Shown in pieces: positions 40,050 to 51,227 of a stretch of DNA of 64,000 nt. The stretch's first letter is position 1. Every line of letters begins with the position of its first letter. This DNA comes from Paragorgia papillata (lineage: Eukaryota; Cnidaria; Anthozoa; Scleralcyonacea; Coralliidae): NCBI GenBank assembly GCA_035771165.1, contig JAWNZC010000105.1, positions 1,017,501 through 1,081,500 of the forward strand. Reading direction: 5' to 3'. A program made the position numbers and the translations under genes. The notes below the pieces were generated by a model that was given only the letters and a program-made list of their open reading frames with translations, did not search any database and had not been told where the DNA came from.

Positions 40050-43000
40050 ATGGTTCAAAAGAATTTAAGAAAATATGTGCAAAAACTTCAAAATCAGGTT
40101 AAGAATCAGGAAAAACAAAACAAGCGCTGGGAAGAAAAACTTAAAGAAGAGGTTAACAATAAAAACCAAAACAAGCGGCGGGAGGAAAAACTCAGAGTAC
40201 AAGCTAAATACCACAAAAAAGGAAATAGTCAAAAGTTGAATAGAAAACTGGACAATGCACTTGCAAGGGTGGAAGAAAAATGGCAGCTACAACAGTCACT
40301 CAAGGAAACAAAACAGAAAAGAAAAGAAAACCATCAGTCCGAGTATAAAAAATGGGAAAAAGAAATTAAGTCTGAAGAAAAACGTCAGTTTGAGTTTAAA
40401 AAATGGGGAAAGGAAATTAAGGATGAAGAAAACAGGCAGTTTGAATTTAAAAAATGGGAAAAAGAAATTAAGGTTGAAGAAAACAGACAACATTTAATGA
40501 GTTTACAACCAATATTAGTTTCAGATGCTATTGGAGGGAGAACAAGCAAGTGGGTAATAGATGGTAGCAACTACAAAGATCCACAAGTGTTTTTAAACCA
40601 TACAACTTTAAGGGTTGAAAACTTAATTAACAATGTAAACAGTGTCGGAAAAAAGGTAAACTGCGTTCTTATATGTGCATTAGTAAATGACAAAAATGTT
40701 GACATAGTAAACATCCAACATTTCAGAAGTAAAACACATTCCATAATTTCAGAAGAGGATACTACCACAAAGTACGCCCAAATGCTTGAAAAAATGCTTG
40801 AAAACCTTGCCAAGTTTCAAAAAGAGGGAAGTGGATGGAGGTTGCTCTATGTAGACAAACTAGAAATATTTATTACAAAGTACAAACCATTAAAAGGAAA
40901 AGGTTTTAAGCCCTTACCGCCATCCATTAAAACTAAAAAAGCTGTTACCAACATGCAAAACGATGACGACATGTGTTTCAAATGGGCAGCTACAAGGGCG
41001 TTAAATCCTGTTGACAAAAACGAAGAAAGGGTAACAAAGCTGCTAAAACAGCAATCCGAAAAACTTAACTGGAAGGAAACAACATTTCCAACAGAAATTA
41101 AAAATATTCACAAGTTTGAAAAACTAAACAATATTACTATCAACGTGTTTGCCTACGATGATGAAACCAAAAAGATATTTCCACTAAAAATTAGTCAAAC
41201 GGAATACGAAACCTGTATAAACCTATTTTACCACGATAACCACTACAGCGTTATTAAAAGTTTAAGCAGACTTCTTAGTTCCCAACTTAGTAAGAAAAAG
41301 GATCAAAAATATATATGCATTCGCTGTCTTAACAGCTTTGGTAGTCAAATTTTGCTAGAAAACCACAAAGAAATTTGCAACACACACGAACATCAAAGAT
41401 CAGAATATCCAAAAGAAGGATCTAAAGCATATTTTAAACAACATCAAAAGACCACAGACATCCCATTTGTAATTTACACGGATTTTGAGTCTTTTATACT
41501 TCCCATTGACACGGTGCGAAAAAACAGCGAAGAAAGTCATACAACCGCTTACCAGCAGCATTTACCAAGTGGTTTTTGTTACACGGTAAAATGTATAGAT
41601 GAGTCTGTCTACAAAACCAAAACCGTGCTTTACACAATGGAAACTGAAGGTGAGGATATTGGTAAAAAGTTTGTCGAATCCGTAGAAAAGGAAATGCGGG
41701 AAATTTACGAAATAACAAAAGTTGACAAACCCATTAGAATGAGTGAAGCTAACGAGAAAAACTTTAAAAGTGTAAAAAACTGTTACACATGTAAAACCCC
41801 ATTAGGTACTGACCGTGTTAGAGATCATTGTCATCTCACCGGAAAATACAGAGGAGCAGCTCATAACAAGTGCAATCTTAGAATGAAAAAACCAACTTTC
41901 ATTCCCGTGCTTTTCCACAACTTGGAAGGATATGACTCCCATTTGTTTGTCAAAAGTTTGGGACTTTCAGAAGGAAATATAAACTGCATTCCTAAAACTG
42001 ACGAAAAGTATATTAGTTTTTCCAAGGAAGTTGTTATGGAAACAAAAGAAGGAAAAGACGGAAAAGTTTGGGAATTCAAATGCGAACTAAGATTCTTAGA
42101 TTCTCTCAAATTTACATTAAGTTCATTGGACTCATTAGTTAAAAATTTGGGACCTGATCAGTTTAAAACTGTGGAAAATGAGATGGGTAAAAAACCACTC
42201 TTCCAGTCAAATAGCTTTGCTAAAGAAAAAAGGTGTATTTCCCTATGAATTCATGACTGGGTTTGACAAACTAAGTTACAACAAACTTCCAAACAAGGAG
42301 GAATTTTACTCTAAGTTAAACAACACAGAAATTTCAGACGAAAATTACAAACACGCACAAAATGTTTGGAAAACATTTAACTGTAAGACAATAAGAGATT
42401 ACCATAATCTTTACCTAAAAACCGATGTCCTGCTTTTGGCAGATGTTATGGAAAACTTCAGAAAAGTTTGTAAAACCAACTATGGATTAGATCCTTTGTG
42501 GTATTTCACCTCGCCGGGTTTAGCTTGGGATGCAGCTTTAAAACTAACTAATGTTGAGCTGGAATTACTTACTGATCCAGACATGTACTTAATGGTGGAA
42601 AAGGGAATTCGTGGTGGAATTAGCACCATTACGAAAAGATATGCAAAAGCTAACAACAAGTATATGAAAAATTATAATCTAGAAAAGGAAAATGTTTACA
42701 TTCCATATTTAGATGCAAATAACTTATATGGTTGGGCAATGAGTGAACCACTTCCTGTAAAAGATTTTAGTTGGATTCCTGAAGATAAGTTAAGTTTGTG
42801 GAAAACCATGCCATGCATTTTGGAAGTGGATTTGGAATATCCAGAAGAATTACATAAACTCCATAATGAATATCCGCTTGCAGCAGAAAGATTAAACATT
42901 AACAAAGTGGATAAGCTAATCCCAAATCTTAACAACAAAGAAAAATATGTAATTCACCATCAAAGTTTAAAACAATGTATTTCTCTTGGTTTAAGACTAA

Positions 43001-43959
43001 CAAAAATTTATCGCGGAATTACATTTGTAGAAAAACCGTGGTTAAAGGAATACATCAAACTTAACACCGACTTAAGAACAAAAGCAACAACAGACTTTGA
43101 GAAGGATTTCTTTAAGTTAATGAATAACTCCGTTTTTGGAAAGACGATGGAAAACGTAAGAAACAGGGTTGACGTAAAATTAGTTACAAATGAACCTCAA
43201 CTTGAAAAACTTGCTTGTAAATCTAACTTTAGCAGAGTTAACATCTTTTCAGAAAATCTTGTTGCCGTTCACATGAAAAAAACCTCGGTTAAACTTAATA
43301 AGCCTATTTACCTCGGAATGAGTATTTTAGATCTTAGCAAAACATTAATGTATAATTTTCACTACAACTATATTAAACCAAAATACAGAAAAAATGCAAG
43401 CTTGTTGTTTACCGACACAGACAGCTTATGTTATGAAATTAAAACTCAGGATTTCTTCAAAGATATTTCAGCTGATGTTCAAAGTAAGTTTGATACCAGT
43501 AACTTTGAAAAAACACATCCTAGTAAAATTCCAACTGGAATTAACAAAAAGGTAATTGGGATGATGAAAAGTGAAACGGGGTCAAAACAAATATCAGAAT
43601 TTGTTGGGTTAAGAAGTAAGCTGTATGCTTACAAAATGGCGGAAGGTAAAGAAGAGAAAAAATGCAAGGGAGTTAAAAAGGGAGTAGTAAAAAATGAAAT
43701 AACATTCCAGGATTACAAATCCTGCTTATTTTCCGGAAAACACATCATGAAAGGCATGAACACATTCAGAAGCCGGCAGCACGAGATTTATACGGAACAC
43801 ATTAACAAGATAGCGCTTTCGGCAAACGACGACAAAAGAGTAATTTGCGAAGACGGAATTCGGACTTTGGCAATCGGCCATAAAAATATTAGGCAAGCGG
43901 AGCAGCGGAAAAAATATTTAGGATACTGGGAGTGTGTAAAAAATGTCGGATACTGGTAA
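40050..43959 (+). pseudogene. polB: Polinton DNA polymerase B (protein-primed type), one frameshift
   Basis: Two overlapping frames (40050-42248 and 42178-43959), together about 1,300 codons. The N-terminus is a coiled coil with four copies of KWEKEIK.EENRQ-type repeats (about residues 90-150). A C2H2-like finger (YICIRCLNSFGSQILLENH) precedes the exonuclease Exo I motif VIYTDFESF. An HNH-like insert (CYTCKTPLGTDRVRDHCHLT and AAHNKCN) follows. The second frame has polymerase motif A, YLDANNLYGWAM, motif B, FFKLMNNSVFGKTMENVRNR, and motif C, LLFTDTDSLCYE. All metal-binding aspartates are present. A one-base indel near 42180-42210, in poly-A, separates the exonuclease from the palm. The last 83 codons lie in the right inverted repeat. 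Confidence 0.92.
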
Positions 43960-44205
43960 TCGGCAATTCGGAAAAATGGCAACAGACTTCGGCTTCGGCT
44001 TTTCGGAAAATTCAAAATGGCGGATGGTGAATGTAAAAGGACGATTTCGAAAATGGTAAATGTGAAAATATTCAAATTTAAAAAAATGTGAATATTTAAA
44101 AAATTCAAATTTAAAAAAATGTGAATATTTAAAAAATTCAAAATGGTGGACTAAAAAAAAAAGCATGATTTCAAAATGAGCCAGAACCCGCCCTTCCCTA
44201 CTACT
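43713..44205 (-). repeat. Polinton right terminal inverted repeat
   Basis: 493 bp, inverted copy of 29027-29519, ending CCCTTCCCTACTACT. The first 247 bp are the polymerase coding end. Confidence 0.95.
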
Positions 44206-44211
44206 GGCAAG
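44206..44211. repeat. Polinton target duplication, right copy
   Basis: GGCAAG; its codons continue the interrupted DGAPFG-family protein in frame. Confidence 0.8.
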
Positions 44212-45071
44212 TTGTGATGAGAATCATTTAATCTATGGAGCAAATTGCTCTGAAGAGCACCCATCAGTGATCGCTTATGGCAAACAAATAAGAGCAGATA
44301 TTGAAATAATTCAAGGGAAATCATACTTAATTGAAGGGGTAAATCTCACATTTCCATTTGACTTGCTTCCTGCAGATATGAAATGGTTGGCATTTATTTC
44401 AGGGGAGGTACGAAAATATTTTTCATATTTTGCCAATGTTTCACTGGCTGAAAATGGTTAAATGGGTTGTACCTGTGGGGGACCCTCTGATTATTTTAAA
44501 CCTTGGAATTACCAACGTCGTTTTAAGTATCGCTAAACGTGTTGAAACGTTTAAGAGCAAGTAACTCAAAAACAGTTAACAGAAAGAACCAAGGTTACCG
44601 AATTCATTGCTAGCCAAAAGTCACGGCAACAATTGGAGCCTATATTAGGTCCTGTTATAGATAAAGCTGTAGCAGAACCCTTGCATGTGGCCAACAATAA
44701 TTGGCAGTTTTTGTTTTTGGAATTGTTCGAATGTGCTCCTCACTCGAAAACAGTTGTTCCAAGTAATGCAAAAAGTGGCAACAAATATTCAGACATGAGT
44801 ATATGTACGACTCTTGTCTGGTTACAGGAACAAAATCCTTTTAATGATACTTACTGTAAGACCCAATTTAAATATCTACCTGCAAGATGTAGTACAGATA
44901 ATTTTTGCTGTTGTGTGTGGTCTTGCAAAAGACAGGCTTTCAGAGAAATGCAAAGTTTGTTCCTCTGATGTTATGAAACATATTATAAGCAGTGTTGAAA
45001 AAAATAAATCTGTAAAGCTAGATTTATGGCCGAAGCATCGCGTGCTTGAAATTCATCCATTTGCTGTGTGA
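44212..45071 (+). pseudogene. CMC-like element protein, C-terminal part
   Basis: Continues after the Polinton with SCDENHLIYGANCSEEHPSV and further residues to FDLLPADMKWLAFISGE. After stops and a frameshift (44459-44560) it resumes with LEPILGPVIDKAVAEPLHVA and NNNWQFLF. It ends at LEIHPFAV and a TGA at 45069. The blocks ANCSE and AEPLH.NNNWQ are shared by the family named above. It is clearly decayed. Confidence 0.6.
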
Positions 45072-45690
45072 GATACATTGTGACATTATTGCACCTGATA
45101 ACAGGGTGATGAACCCTCTTTTAACAATTTATTTGTACTACATAATTTTTAATTCTATATATTTTATTTATATAATATAGCAATTTTGTTACATTGTGTA
45201 GTATTTTACAATGTTTATTATACACTTGTATGTACTGCTTATACTATAACTTTTGTGCAATTAAATGATTGTATTTATTTACCATGTCTCATAAATTTAG
45301 TATGATAAACTCATATCTTAACAACTGACTGGGACCGGTGGGGGAAAATGCAATCTCTTCCGGCTGCAAATAATACATTTAACCCCAAGAATAAAAAGTA
45401 ACCTAATAGTGTGACTGATGTTGATCTGCAGTTTGCAACAGTTGAACTGGTGTTGATTGCTGAAATTTGGTAAAGAACATGAATACTCTTTCATCATGTC
45501 ACAGAAAACAGTTTATATTTTTAATTATAAAATAGGTTGCGTCTTATGCATGCTGTGATTGGTCAGTTACTACTGTGTTTGTATCAGGCTATGAAAATAC
45601 GGTTGCGATGTTGTGGCGCATTTCTTAGTCTTATTTCATAGTCTTATTTCATAAAAGAAAATGAAAATGGATGCCGTGTTTATAAAACCT
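45072..45690. other. Non-coding A/T-rich region
   Basis: No frames of note. It is 3' sequence of the decayed CMC-like gene. Confidence 0.5.
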
Positions 45691-46240
45691 GGTGCAAACA
45701 CTCGAGTGAGTTTGTGAGAATCCAAAAGTGCTTATGTAAACCCTCGCCTATGGCTCGGGTTCACATAAACGTTCAAATTCTCCACTGTGATTGAACTGTA
45801 GTTTAGCCCAAACTATATTTGATGGTTACTGTAAGCCATTAGAGAAGGGGTCTGGGGAGCCCTATTTTAAAATTCAGAACCACTGATCTCAAATAATAGA
45901 CTAATGAGTCTATTATTTGAGATCAGTGTTCAGAACACTCATGAATTCTATTATAATGCAAAAACCAGGTGCAAACACCCAAGTGAGTTTGTGAGAATCC
46001 AAAAGTGCTTATGTAAACCCTCACCTATTACTCGGGTTCACATAAACTTTCAAATTCTCCACTGTGATTGAACTGTGGTTTAGCCCAAACTATATTTGAT
46101 GGTTACTGTAAGCCATTAGAGAAGGGGTCTGGGGAGCCCTATTTTAAAATTCAGAACCACTGATCTCAAATAATAGACTAATGAGTCTATTATTTGAGAT
46201 CAGTGTTCAGAACACTCATGAATTCTATTATAATGCAAAG
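45691..46240. repeat. Tandem pair of 277-bp units, each with a 22-bp hairpin
   Basis: Unit 1 (45691-45967) and unit 2 (45968-46240) are near identical. Each contains a perfect hairpin: 45881-45902 / 45907-45928, and 46158-46179 / 46184-46205, arms CACTGATCTCAAATAATAGA.. with a 4-nt loop. The unit has no hammerhead core and no sequence similarity to the retrozyme unit. Confidence 0.9.
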
Positions 46241-46590
46241 TTATTAGGTTATTTTAGCATATTTAACTGCCTGTCCCATAGATTGATACAGGCTTGACAG
46301 ACTCACACAAAGATACCCTTTTTATGATATTACTTGGACTGATGCTACATAATTTTGTTCATCATTGGCAGCCTGTCTAGGCAGGAATACAGTATGTTCA
46401 TATCATTTGCAAAGGGAAAACATTTTTGACAAAAGCAATTTTATTTATATAACATGTAAGCACAAAATTTAAACAATTTCTTTCAAGTTTCTATTTTAAT
46501 TGAGATATATTTAACTACATATTTCCTTCACTCCTGTGTATTCCAACAAATACCCAATGTTTAGTGATGATATAAGTGCACTTTTATCCT

Positions 46591-47235
46591 CTAGAACTTC
46601 GCGATCCCATGGGCATTCCAAAATCCAAAGTAGCAGATAATTTTCAGTTGCTCCTTGTTTTTCTTGTAATGCAACAGGAATGGTTTTTTCTCCGATACTA
46701 TAACTTCTGCTCTTCCTAAGTTTGAAATGTCTTTCTCTAAACTGTCTAAAATACCAATATGTTCAAATAAATACGTGACCTTTAGCATGTCAGTGAACTT
46801 TACGATGTCGTCTTTGCCAGTTGAAATGACAGTGGTTGCAAAACACATATTTGCCGTACAAAAACACATGATATGCTCGAACATTTTGCTCGGTAAATCT
46901 CTTACAAGTACAATTGTCCAGCCTGTCTTGACAAATGCTTTTCGTCTTAGACTCTTCCGGATTTGGGAGTGCCAAATTGACATCTCTCGGACAGCAAATG
47001 GATGAATTTCAACGACGCGATGCTCCAACCTCTGAAAATCGTCGTCAGTTTGCACTCCTTTGTATAGGCCATCCGCGATTTTAGCAAGGTTCTCAAACAT
47101 TTTAAGGGTCTCGACATACTTAGAATTTCCAATACCTAAACTCCTGAAGTATTTTCCTTTTACATCATCCAATTTTTTTTTCAAAAAGCCCCTTAAATCC
47201 ATATCAAGCTCACTTCCACGCTTACTTGCCGCCAT
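46591..47235 (-). CDS. Uncharacterised protein at the far end of the CMC-like element
   Basis: 214 residues, starting MAASKRGSELDMDLRG about 54 bp inside the right inverted repeat and reading inward. It is charged and helical at the N-terminus (LKKKLDDVKGKYFRSLG). The short stretch EHRVVEIHPFAVREM resembles the end of the plus-strand gene (KHRVLEIHPFAV at 45029-45068) in both DNA and protein. No domain is recognised. It may be a second element gene or a copy-derived fragment. Confidence 0.45.
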   Translation of the reverse strand: MAASKRGSELDMDLRGFLKKKLDDVKGKYFRSLGIGNSKYVETLKMFENLAKIADGLYKGVQTDDDFQRLEHRVVEIHPFAVREMSIWHSQIRKSLRRKAFVKTGWTIVLVRDLPSKMFEHIMCFCTANMCFATTVISTGKDDIVKFTDMLKVTYLFEHIGILDSLEKDISNLGRAEVIVSEKKPFLLHYKKNKEQLKIICYFGFWNAHGIAKF

Positions 47236-47288
47236 ATTGTTTATAGGTCATTACCGGGGGCATTTGAATGAGCCTCGTTTTCCTGAAC

Positions 47289-47320
47289 GAGCGCTTTCGC
47301 GACAAAAAATCCCCACCGTG
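47289..47320 (-). repeat. Right terminal inverted repeat of the CMC-like element
   Basis: Inverted match to 22779-22810 with one mismatch, followed by AAGCAAG. Confidence 0.7.
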
Positions 47321-47524
47321 AAGCAAGACGAAGGCTTCTCTATTAAAACGAGTCAACTGACTCGCTAGCCCATTGACCGTTATTCATTCTTTACTCTGTG
47401 TTCCGCTTTGGAATTTTTTAAGCAGTACCTTAGCGTGACGTAGTTTCTTCAGTTTGCTGTCAGTTGACGAATCTTTGGCCATGTCATCCAAGCTGGGTAA
47501 CCGACATTTATTTTGGGCATAGAA
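47321..47524. other. Non-coding gap between two elements
   Basis: Nothing recognised. Confidence 0.4.
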
Positions 47525-47925
47525 TTATTTTTCCCAAGCAGTCACTTCAGCTTTTAATTTCCTTTCTTGACCACTGATCAGGCAATGCATTATTGCAACT
47601 GTCTCCATGTATGCGTTAAAGTAATCCTTATTATGCGGAAATTGTTTATGTTTTTTTCGAGCTTTGTCAAATCGAATTACCTCGGCGGTAAGGCCAAGAA
47701 CAACTTCTGCAGATTGACTTAGTCGGCTGGAGAGAGTGTATGTTTCACTGTTGTCTTCTGTATTGGTGATGACTTGTGGCAATTTTGGTTCACAGGTATT
47801 CACATCAGTTAATTCTTGAATTGTGTCTAGACACATAAAAATTTGAATTTAAAACTGTGATAATTTTTCAGTGATTTTAATACTGTACTAATGATATCAA
47901 GAACACTAGATTAATTATCATCTAG

Positions 47926-47960
<35 letters not shown>

Positions 47961-50900
47961 TATTCAGATTAAATCAAGTCTTAAATACCTGTTTCACTTT
48001 GCTGCACATTTTCAATTGCAATTGGATTTTCAATTTCCTTGAAGGCAATTACATTCTCCACAGCTACATGTATACTCTCTTCTGCACCCTCATGGTGGTC
48101 ATGCTCGGCTAGATTTTCAATTACTTTATCACTTGCTGAGTTGGGTGTACTAAGGACCATGTTGTCATTCTCATCAGGAGTTCGTAGAACTTGGAGAGGA
48201 AGGGATAGATTTCTGTTTAAACACAAGCCCCAGCATTCTTTCAAATGATTTTCTTCTTGTTTAAAGTTAGTTGATCTCAAATGATGCAAGTGTGGCCCTA
48301 CTTCATGTGCTTCTTCTTTTGCTCCATCTAAGAATTCCACGTTTCCTTTGCTATCTTTCCTCCACCATACACCTTCACCAACCAGCAAGTAATCACTTAT
48401 TTTTTCTAAATGAGCTTGCCATGAACTGCTGTGCTCATTTAGAAAATCTAAGGAGACTACTGTATTTGGAAATGGTGGTAATATACTTGAAAGCTTTGAA
48501 ACTTCAGCCTGCTGCTTTGCTGGTAATGACTGGTGACTACACATATCTTTGAGCTTCTCTTCTGCCTGCAATTTGATGAAATTTTTTCCAATAATTTGAT
48601 CTGGAAGATATGATGTGGTTTTGGATATGTTCTTGAGAGTGTTAAAGATGCGTTCTTGTTCCTCAACATAACTTGATCTTCCACTGACTATCCTGTTTTG
48701 GACAGCTGCATGAGATGATATATTATGAAAATAACTTCCATACAATTTTCTGGTTGTAAACTTCTTTAACTTAAACCCAACAACTTCTGTACACAGGGTG
48801 GAATGATACCAGGCCAGATTGTGGAATCGTAGAATTTGCTTCGGTGTTCTTGCTTCCTCTGAGCCATGTGCGATTTCTTGAATTTCCACCAGTGTATCTA
48901 GGAGGGCTTGCGCATTGGCAACTATTTTACCTCTAGAATGATAAGCCACCTTTATCAGGGTACATCGATAGTCAAATGTTCTTTTGGTATTCTTATCAGC
49001 AGGAGAGACATCAACTATCTTAGTAATCGTAGTTGCTTCATTGGCAGGTAGGTGTGCTGGTAATTCTATAAACACATTCTCAATGTGTTTGCCAAAGTCA
49101 TGCAGTGGCTCGAATGGTAAGATTTCTTATAGTCCTGGCAATTTATTGATTGTAGAGGTACTTCTGGATTTACGTACAACAGTGCTGGGACTCGGTGCAC
49201 GCCATGCATTTCTTAGTGAACAGCTTCTCTTTCTCCTTTTTTCTATCTCTGTCATAGATCTCCCTTCATGTCAATTCTTGTGTAACCTCTTCAACATTTA
49301 GACCTTGTAACGGTGTGTTGATTTTACCAAGAGATCTTTTATGACTGACAGCTCCTTTAAAAATTAATTTCTGCTGGTCTTCCAGTGTGACATGCTTGCA
49401 TCGCAGGCTATAATCTAACTCGTATACACAGTGTGCACGGACCCCACAGACTGAACAGTAGTACCAACCTCCTTTTTGCTGTCCACTTTCGAACTGTCGT
49501 GCAGGACCATCACCATGAAAAAATCTTAGGACATCAGTGATTTCATTTCCCTGTGTGGTTTTGACTTTGTCATTTAGCTCATGCAGGCACTTAATTCTGG
49601 TGTCTCCATAAGCTAATTGCTCATAGTCAGTGCCACTGCATCGAGAGACAATGTAGATCTCAGGAGTTTCAACAAGAGTTTGAACATCAGCATATTTATG
49701 GTATTTTGCATAATATTCATCATTAGTGTAAAACACCGCAGAATCATATATGCAAGCTACCATAAAAACAAGATGACTATGATTAACAATAGTGGATTGG
49801 TCATGCCATACTTTAATATGTCGTGTTCTCTCCAGAGCTTTTAACCTTTTCTGCATGTCTTCAGCGCTTTCACCTCTATGTTCATTGATGGATTTCAATT
49901 GGTTGGTAATTTCATGTGTCATCAAGATGTACTCTTGGTCCATCCTGCCCCGCATGAGGTTTTCATGCTCGGAAAGAAGCTTCTTCCGTATTTCAATTAA
50001 GGGATGCTTGCGCCCTTGGACATAAAATTCTTTCTTCACAACCTTAATATTTAAACTAAATAGACTAGTCTAATGCTGTCAGTACCACTGAAAACAAGTA
50101 CTGTAATTAATTTAATTAATATTTAATATACTTGGAGGGTTCATATATACTATACCGGTATCAGCAAAAACATCATCAGCTTAATTAACCATGAGATAGT
50201 ATTAGACTGTATGTTACTTTACTAAGTGTATTAACTGTTACAGTGCAGGATTCTAATGGGTCATCCCAGAAATGATCCATGCAGGCTCTCCGCATGGAGG
50301 AAATTTGTGCTGTCCTAATACGGAAGGGGTAAAATTAACAGATTTACTTAAATTATTGTAGAATTTCACGATTAATTTTCCATTTCCTCAGTGGGGGAGT
50401 ATGCATGGATATAAGTTTTTGGAATGACTCAATATAACTGTATTTAAATTTCAAACATTTGTTACCTTTTTTGGTACAATTCTCCAAGACTGTATTCTCC
50501 TTTCAATATACTTGCTTTCAACTCCTCTTTCAAATTTTAATTTGGCCCAATAATCCGAAAGAGAAAGCGAATATCTTCATTTGACTTGCGTTTAAACCTA
50601 GTGGTGTTAACTCCAACTGATTCCACATATTTTTTTTGCAATTTGGCCACCATTTTTTGCAATTTCTCCTTTTCTATTTCTAATACCATATTTCACTGCC
50701 AGGTTTGACCAATTGATTTCGGTGTCATCACTACATCCCTCTCTGCAGTGACTCTTTGTCCCAACTCATCAAATTTACCAACAGGATTTTTCTTTGGTTT
50801 ATTTGAGTTCTCTAATTGTCTCTTTACTGCATCTTCCTTGTTTTCAAATGCCATGGTGAGTCGTTCACGCTGCCTAGCTCTGTATGACTGACGATTGCCA

Positions 50901-51082
50901 AGACACCTGTAGTAATGTACAGTAAAAAGAATGCTCATGAAAGGTGCCACATACTGTATGTTACTGTATATTGCCCAAGTAATTACCTATTACATACATG
51001 TACATATAATTATATTATATACATGTACATATAATTATATAATTACATGATTGTACATATATATGTATGTATGTACAATATA

Positions 51083-51126
<44 letters not shown>

Positions 51127-51188
51127 ATATATATCAATCTAGACATGGTGTTTCGCTGTACAACAGCTCATCAGTGTAGCTTGGAATG

Positions 51189-51227
<39 letters not shown>

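Larger units (their letters stand above)
29027..44205. mobile_element. Complete Polinton/Maverick element
   Basis: 15,179 bp, with 493-bp inverted repeats starting AGTAGTAGGGAAGG (the AG...CT ends of Polintons) and a 6-bp target duplication with one mismatch. It encodes DNA polymerase B, a retroviral-type integrase, a packaging ATPase, a probable double-jelly-roll capsid protein, a smaller structural-type protein and several membrane proteins, with additional cargo. The inverted repeats look identical wherever I compared them, pointing to a recent insertion or conversion. The polymerase and integrase are each broken by one lesion. No adenain-like maturation protease was recognised. Confidence 0.95.
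22779..47320 (+). mobile_element. CACTA/CMC-like element carrying two nested elements
   Basis: Inverted 32-bp ends at 22779-22810 and 47289-47320 differ at one position and begin CACGGTGGGGATTTTTTGTC. The flanking bases are AAGTAAG on the left and AAGCAAG on the right, so a 3-bp AAG duplication (or 7 bp with one change) is possible. Without the nested hAT and Polinton the element is about 4.8 kb. It encodes a decayed plus-strand protein with DGAPFG and a minus-strand gene at the far end. CAC termini, a 3-bp duplication and a DG..PFG motif are features of the CMC superfamily. That assignment is inference. Confidence 0.5.

Noticed and set aside
40296..40570. Phe-rich minus-strand frames
   Set aside because: Antisense of the Lys-rich coiled coil of polymerase B.
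45691..46240. Same 277-bp period as the retrozyme
   Set aside because: Sequence is unrelated and lacks the hammerhead core; equal length appears to be coincidence.
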